Of a stretch of 54,094 nt of DNA, positions 53,543 to 54,094 are shown piece by piece. Origin of the DNA: Algoriphagus sp. (GTDB taxonomy: Bacteria > Bacteroidota > Bacteroidia > Cytophagales > Cyclobacteriaceae). The position numbers and the translations under genes were made by a program. The notes beneath the pieces were generated by a model, which worked only from the letters and a program-made list of their open reading frames with translations, was not told where the DNA came from and did no database searches. The DNA lies in contig NZ_JAMWZB010000032.1 of assembly GCF_024305035.1 (NCBI RefSeq), positions 1 to 54,094 on the forward strand. Direction: 5' to 3'. The first letter of the stretch is position 1, and each line of letters starts with the position of its first letter.

Positions 53543-53561
53543 GTGTCAATGACACTTTTTT
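53543..53561 (+). terminator. rho-independent terminator
   Basis: GTGTC-AAT-GACAC (53543-53555) is followed by six T residues (53556-53561). It belongs to the 43-residue mini-gene. The spacer from here to 53825 shows no gene. Confidence 0.65.
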
Positions 53562-53825
53562 CGGGTGTAGCTCTTAGTTTTTCGGTTAAATATTTGGTTT
53601 TTAGAATTTTGGCATGTAAAATCCATCATGAACAGGAGAAAAGATAAATTCTTTCCTAGGTTGTATTGACCATTCGGGAAAGAGTTTAAACGCCTTTATA
53701 GATATTCTACATTTCTTTGCTGGTAATTGACAAGTTAGATTAAAAAAAGGTATTTTATAATTAATTATTGATAACAGCCTTTTTATAAAAAAAAACTATT
53801 TAGAAGTTAAATTATATAGAAAATT

Positions 53826-54089
53826 ATGGATTTTGAAAATGAAATATTGAGTTTGATTAAAACTGGTAAGCTTGACTTGATTTCCACGCATAAGCACCTA
53901 AGCATCCCTGTAATCAAGCGTATTTACAAGAAAATGAAACTTAAACTTATATTTGATAGTATTCAGGTCGATAATGAAAACGTTATAATCAATGGACATC
54001 ATCGATATATTGCTTCCAAGCTGGCTGATTTTAATTTAGACGTATCCACCCGAGCAACCCCGTCTTTGCTTAGTTTGATTTTTTACTAA
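53826..54089 (+). CDS. ParB-like nuclease-domain protein, C-terminally truncated
   Basis: An 87-codon frame with ATG start: LIKTGKLDLISTHKHLSIPV (9-28) then NVIINGHHRYIASKLA (about 52-67), the GHHRY signature of ParB/sulfiredoxin-fold proteins that bind nucleotides. Family members normally continue for some 40-60 residues. Here the last 17 codons are encoded by the 55-bp terminal repeat and end in a stop, so the gene appears cut by insertion of the repeated element. Its original role is unknown; such small ParB-like proteins occur in mobile elements and toxin-type loci. Confidence 0.65.
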   Translation: MDFENEILSLIKTGKLDLISTHKHLSIPVIKRIYKKMKLKLIFDSIQVDNENVIINGHHRYIASKLADFNLDVSTRATPSLLSLIFY

Positions 54090-54094
54090 TGAAA
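54040..54094. repeat. right copy of 55-bp terminal inverted repeat
   Basis: Exact inverted partner of bases 1-55. It begins inside the ParB-like gene, supplies a stop at 54087-54089 and ends in ATGAAA, which may be the first codons of a gene (perhaps a transposase) beyond the window. Confidence 0.85.

Noticed and set aside
1..54094. tRNA or rRNA genes
   Set aside because: I looked for tRNA-like cloverleaf ends and rRNA signatures and saw none; a tRNA scan was not possible here.

Overview
The window looks like a piece of a Bacteroidota chromosome. I would guess Cytophagales / Cyclobacteriaceae, but that is inference from gene types only. The support is two SusC/SusD outer-membrane pairs, a TlpA-like thioredoxin beside each pair, a DUF6520-like secreted peptide, and weak Shine-Dalgarno sequences with many TTG starts. 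The first and last 55 bases are perfect inverted copies of each other. I read them as the edge of one repeated element, probably an insertion sequence, at which both ends of an assembly contig stop.

Left edge (1-1.3 kb): a decayed mobilisation module with a small replication/mobilisation-associated protein, an intact MobC-like protein and a relaxase remnant carrying stop codons.

Surface-polysaccharide region (1.9-35.8 kb): a GtrB/DPM1-like polyprenyl-phosphate glycosyltransferase; a WecD/WecE-like pair for an N-acetylated 4-amino-4,6-dideoxyhexose; two tandem DUF6044 membrane proteins; two further polytopic membrane proteins; then a long, tightly overlapping block. That block starts with an ABC-2 export permease (Wzm) and holds an MBOAT/SGNH O-acylation pair, two SAM-methyltransferase-like proteins, the Wzt ATPase, eight GT2-like transferases and one GT8-like transferase. 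Wzm and Wzt are separated by six genes, and base composition drops sharply in AT-rich 14.8-27.4 kb, which suggests a swapped-in glycan cassette. It ends in an FkbM-methyltransferase pseudogene. Three GT4 enzymes, a formyltransferase/beta-propeller fusion and a membrane protein of possible polymerase type complete the region. Between 28.1 and 34.4 kb lies a family of short palindromes (core GGTCTGTG-TCCT-CACAGACC) around a broken REP-associated tyrosine transposase. Two copies sit in frame inside a GT4 gene.

Regulator / transporter region (36.0-52.0 kb): two parallel loci, each with a divergent XRE regulator, a long structured leader, a TlpA-like protein, a SusC and a SusD. The leader plus the first ~140 codons of the TlpA-like gene form an ~810-bp, nearly identical direct repeat at 8083-bp spacing. 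After it the two proteins are unrelated in sequence. The leader (three differences counted) is better conserved than the coding part, where most differences change the amino acid.

Right edge (52.0-54.1 kb): a DUF6520-like small exported protein with two cysteines, a hairpin-rich spacer ending in a terminator, a MauE/DoxX-like redox membrane protein, a 43-residue membrane mini-protein with a Cys-Cys pair and its own terminator, and a ParB-like gene cut off by the terminal repeat. TlpA-like proteins, MauE/DoxX and the Cys-containing secreted peptide beside dedicated SusC/SusD pairs suggest a disulfide-linked secreted-peptide / TonB-transport system. This is the best candidate here for an undescribed system.
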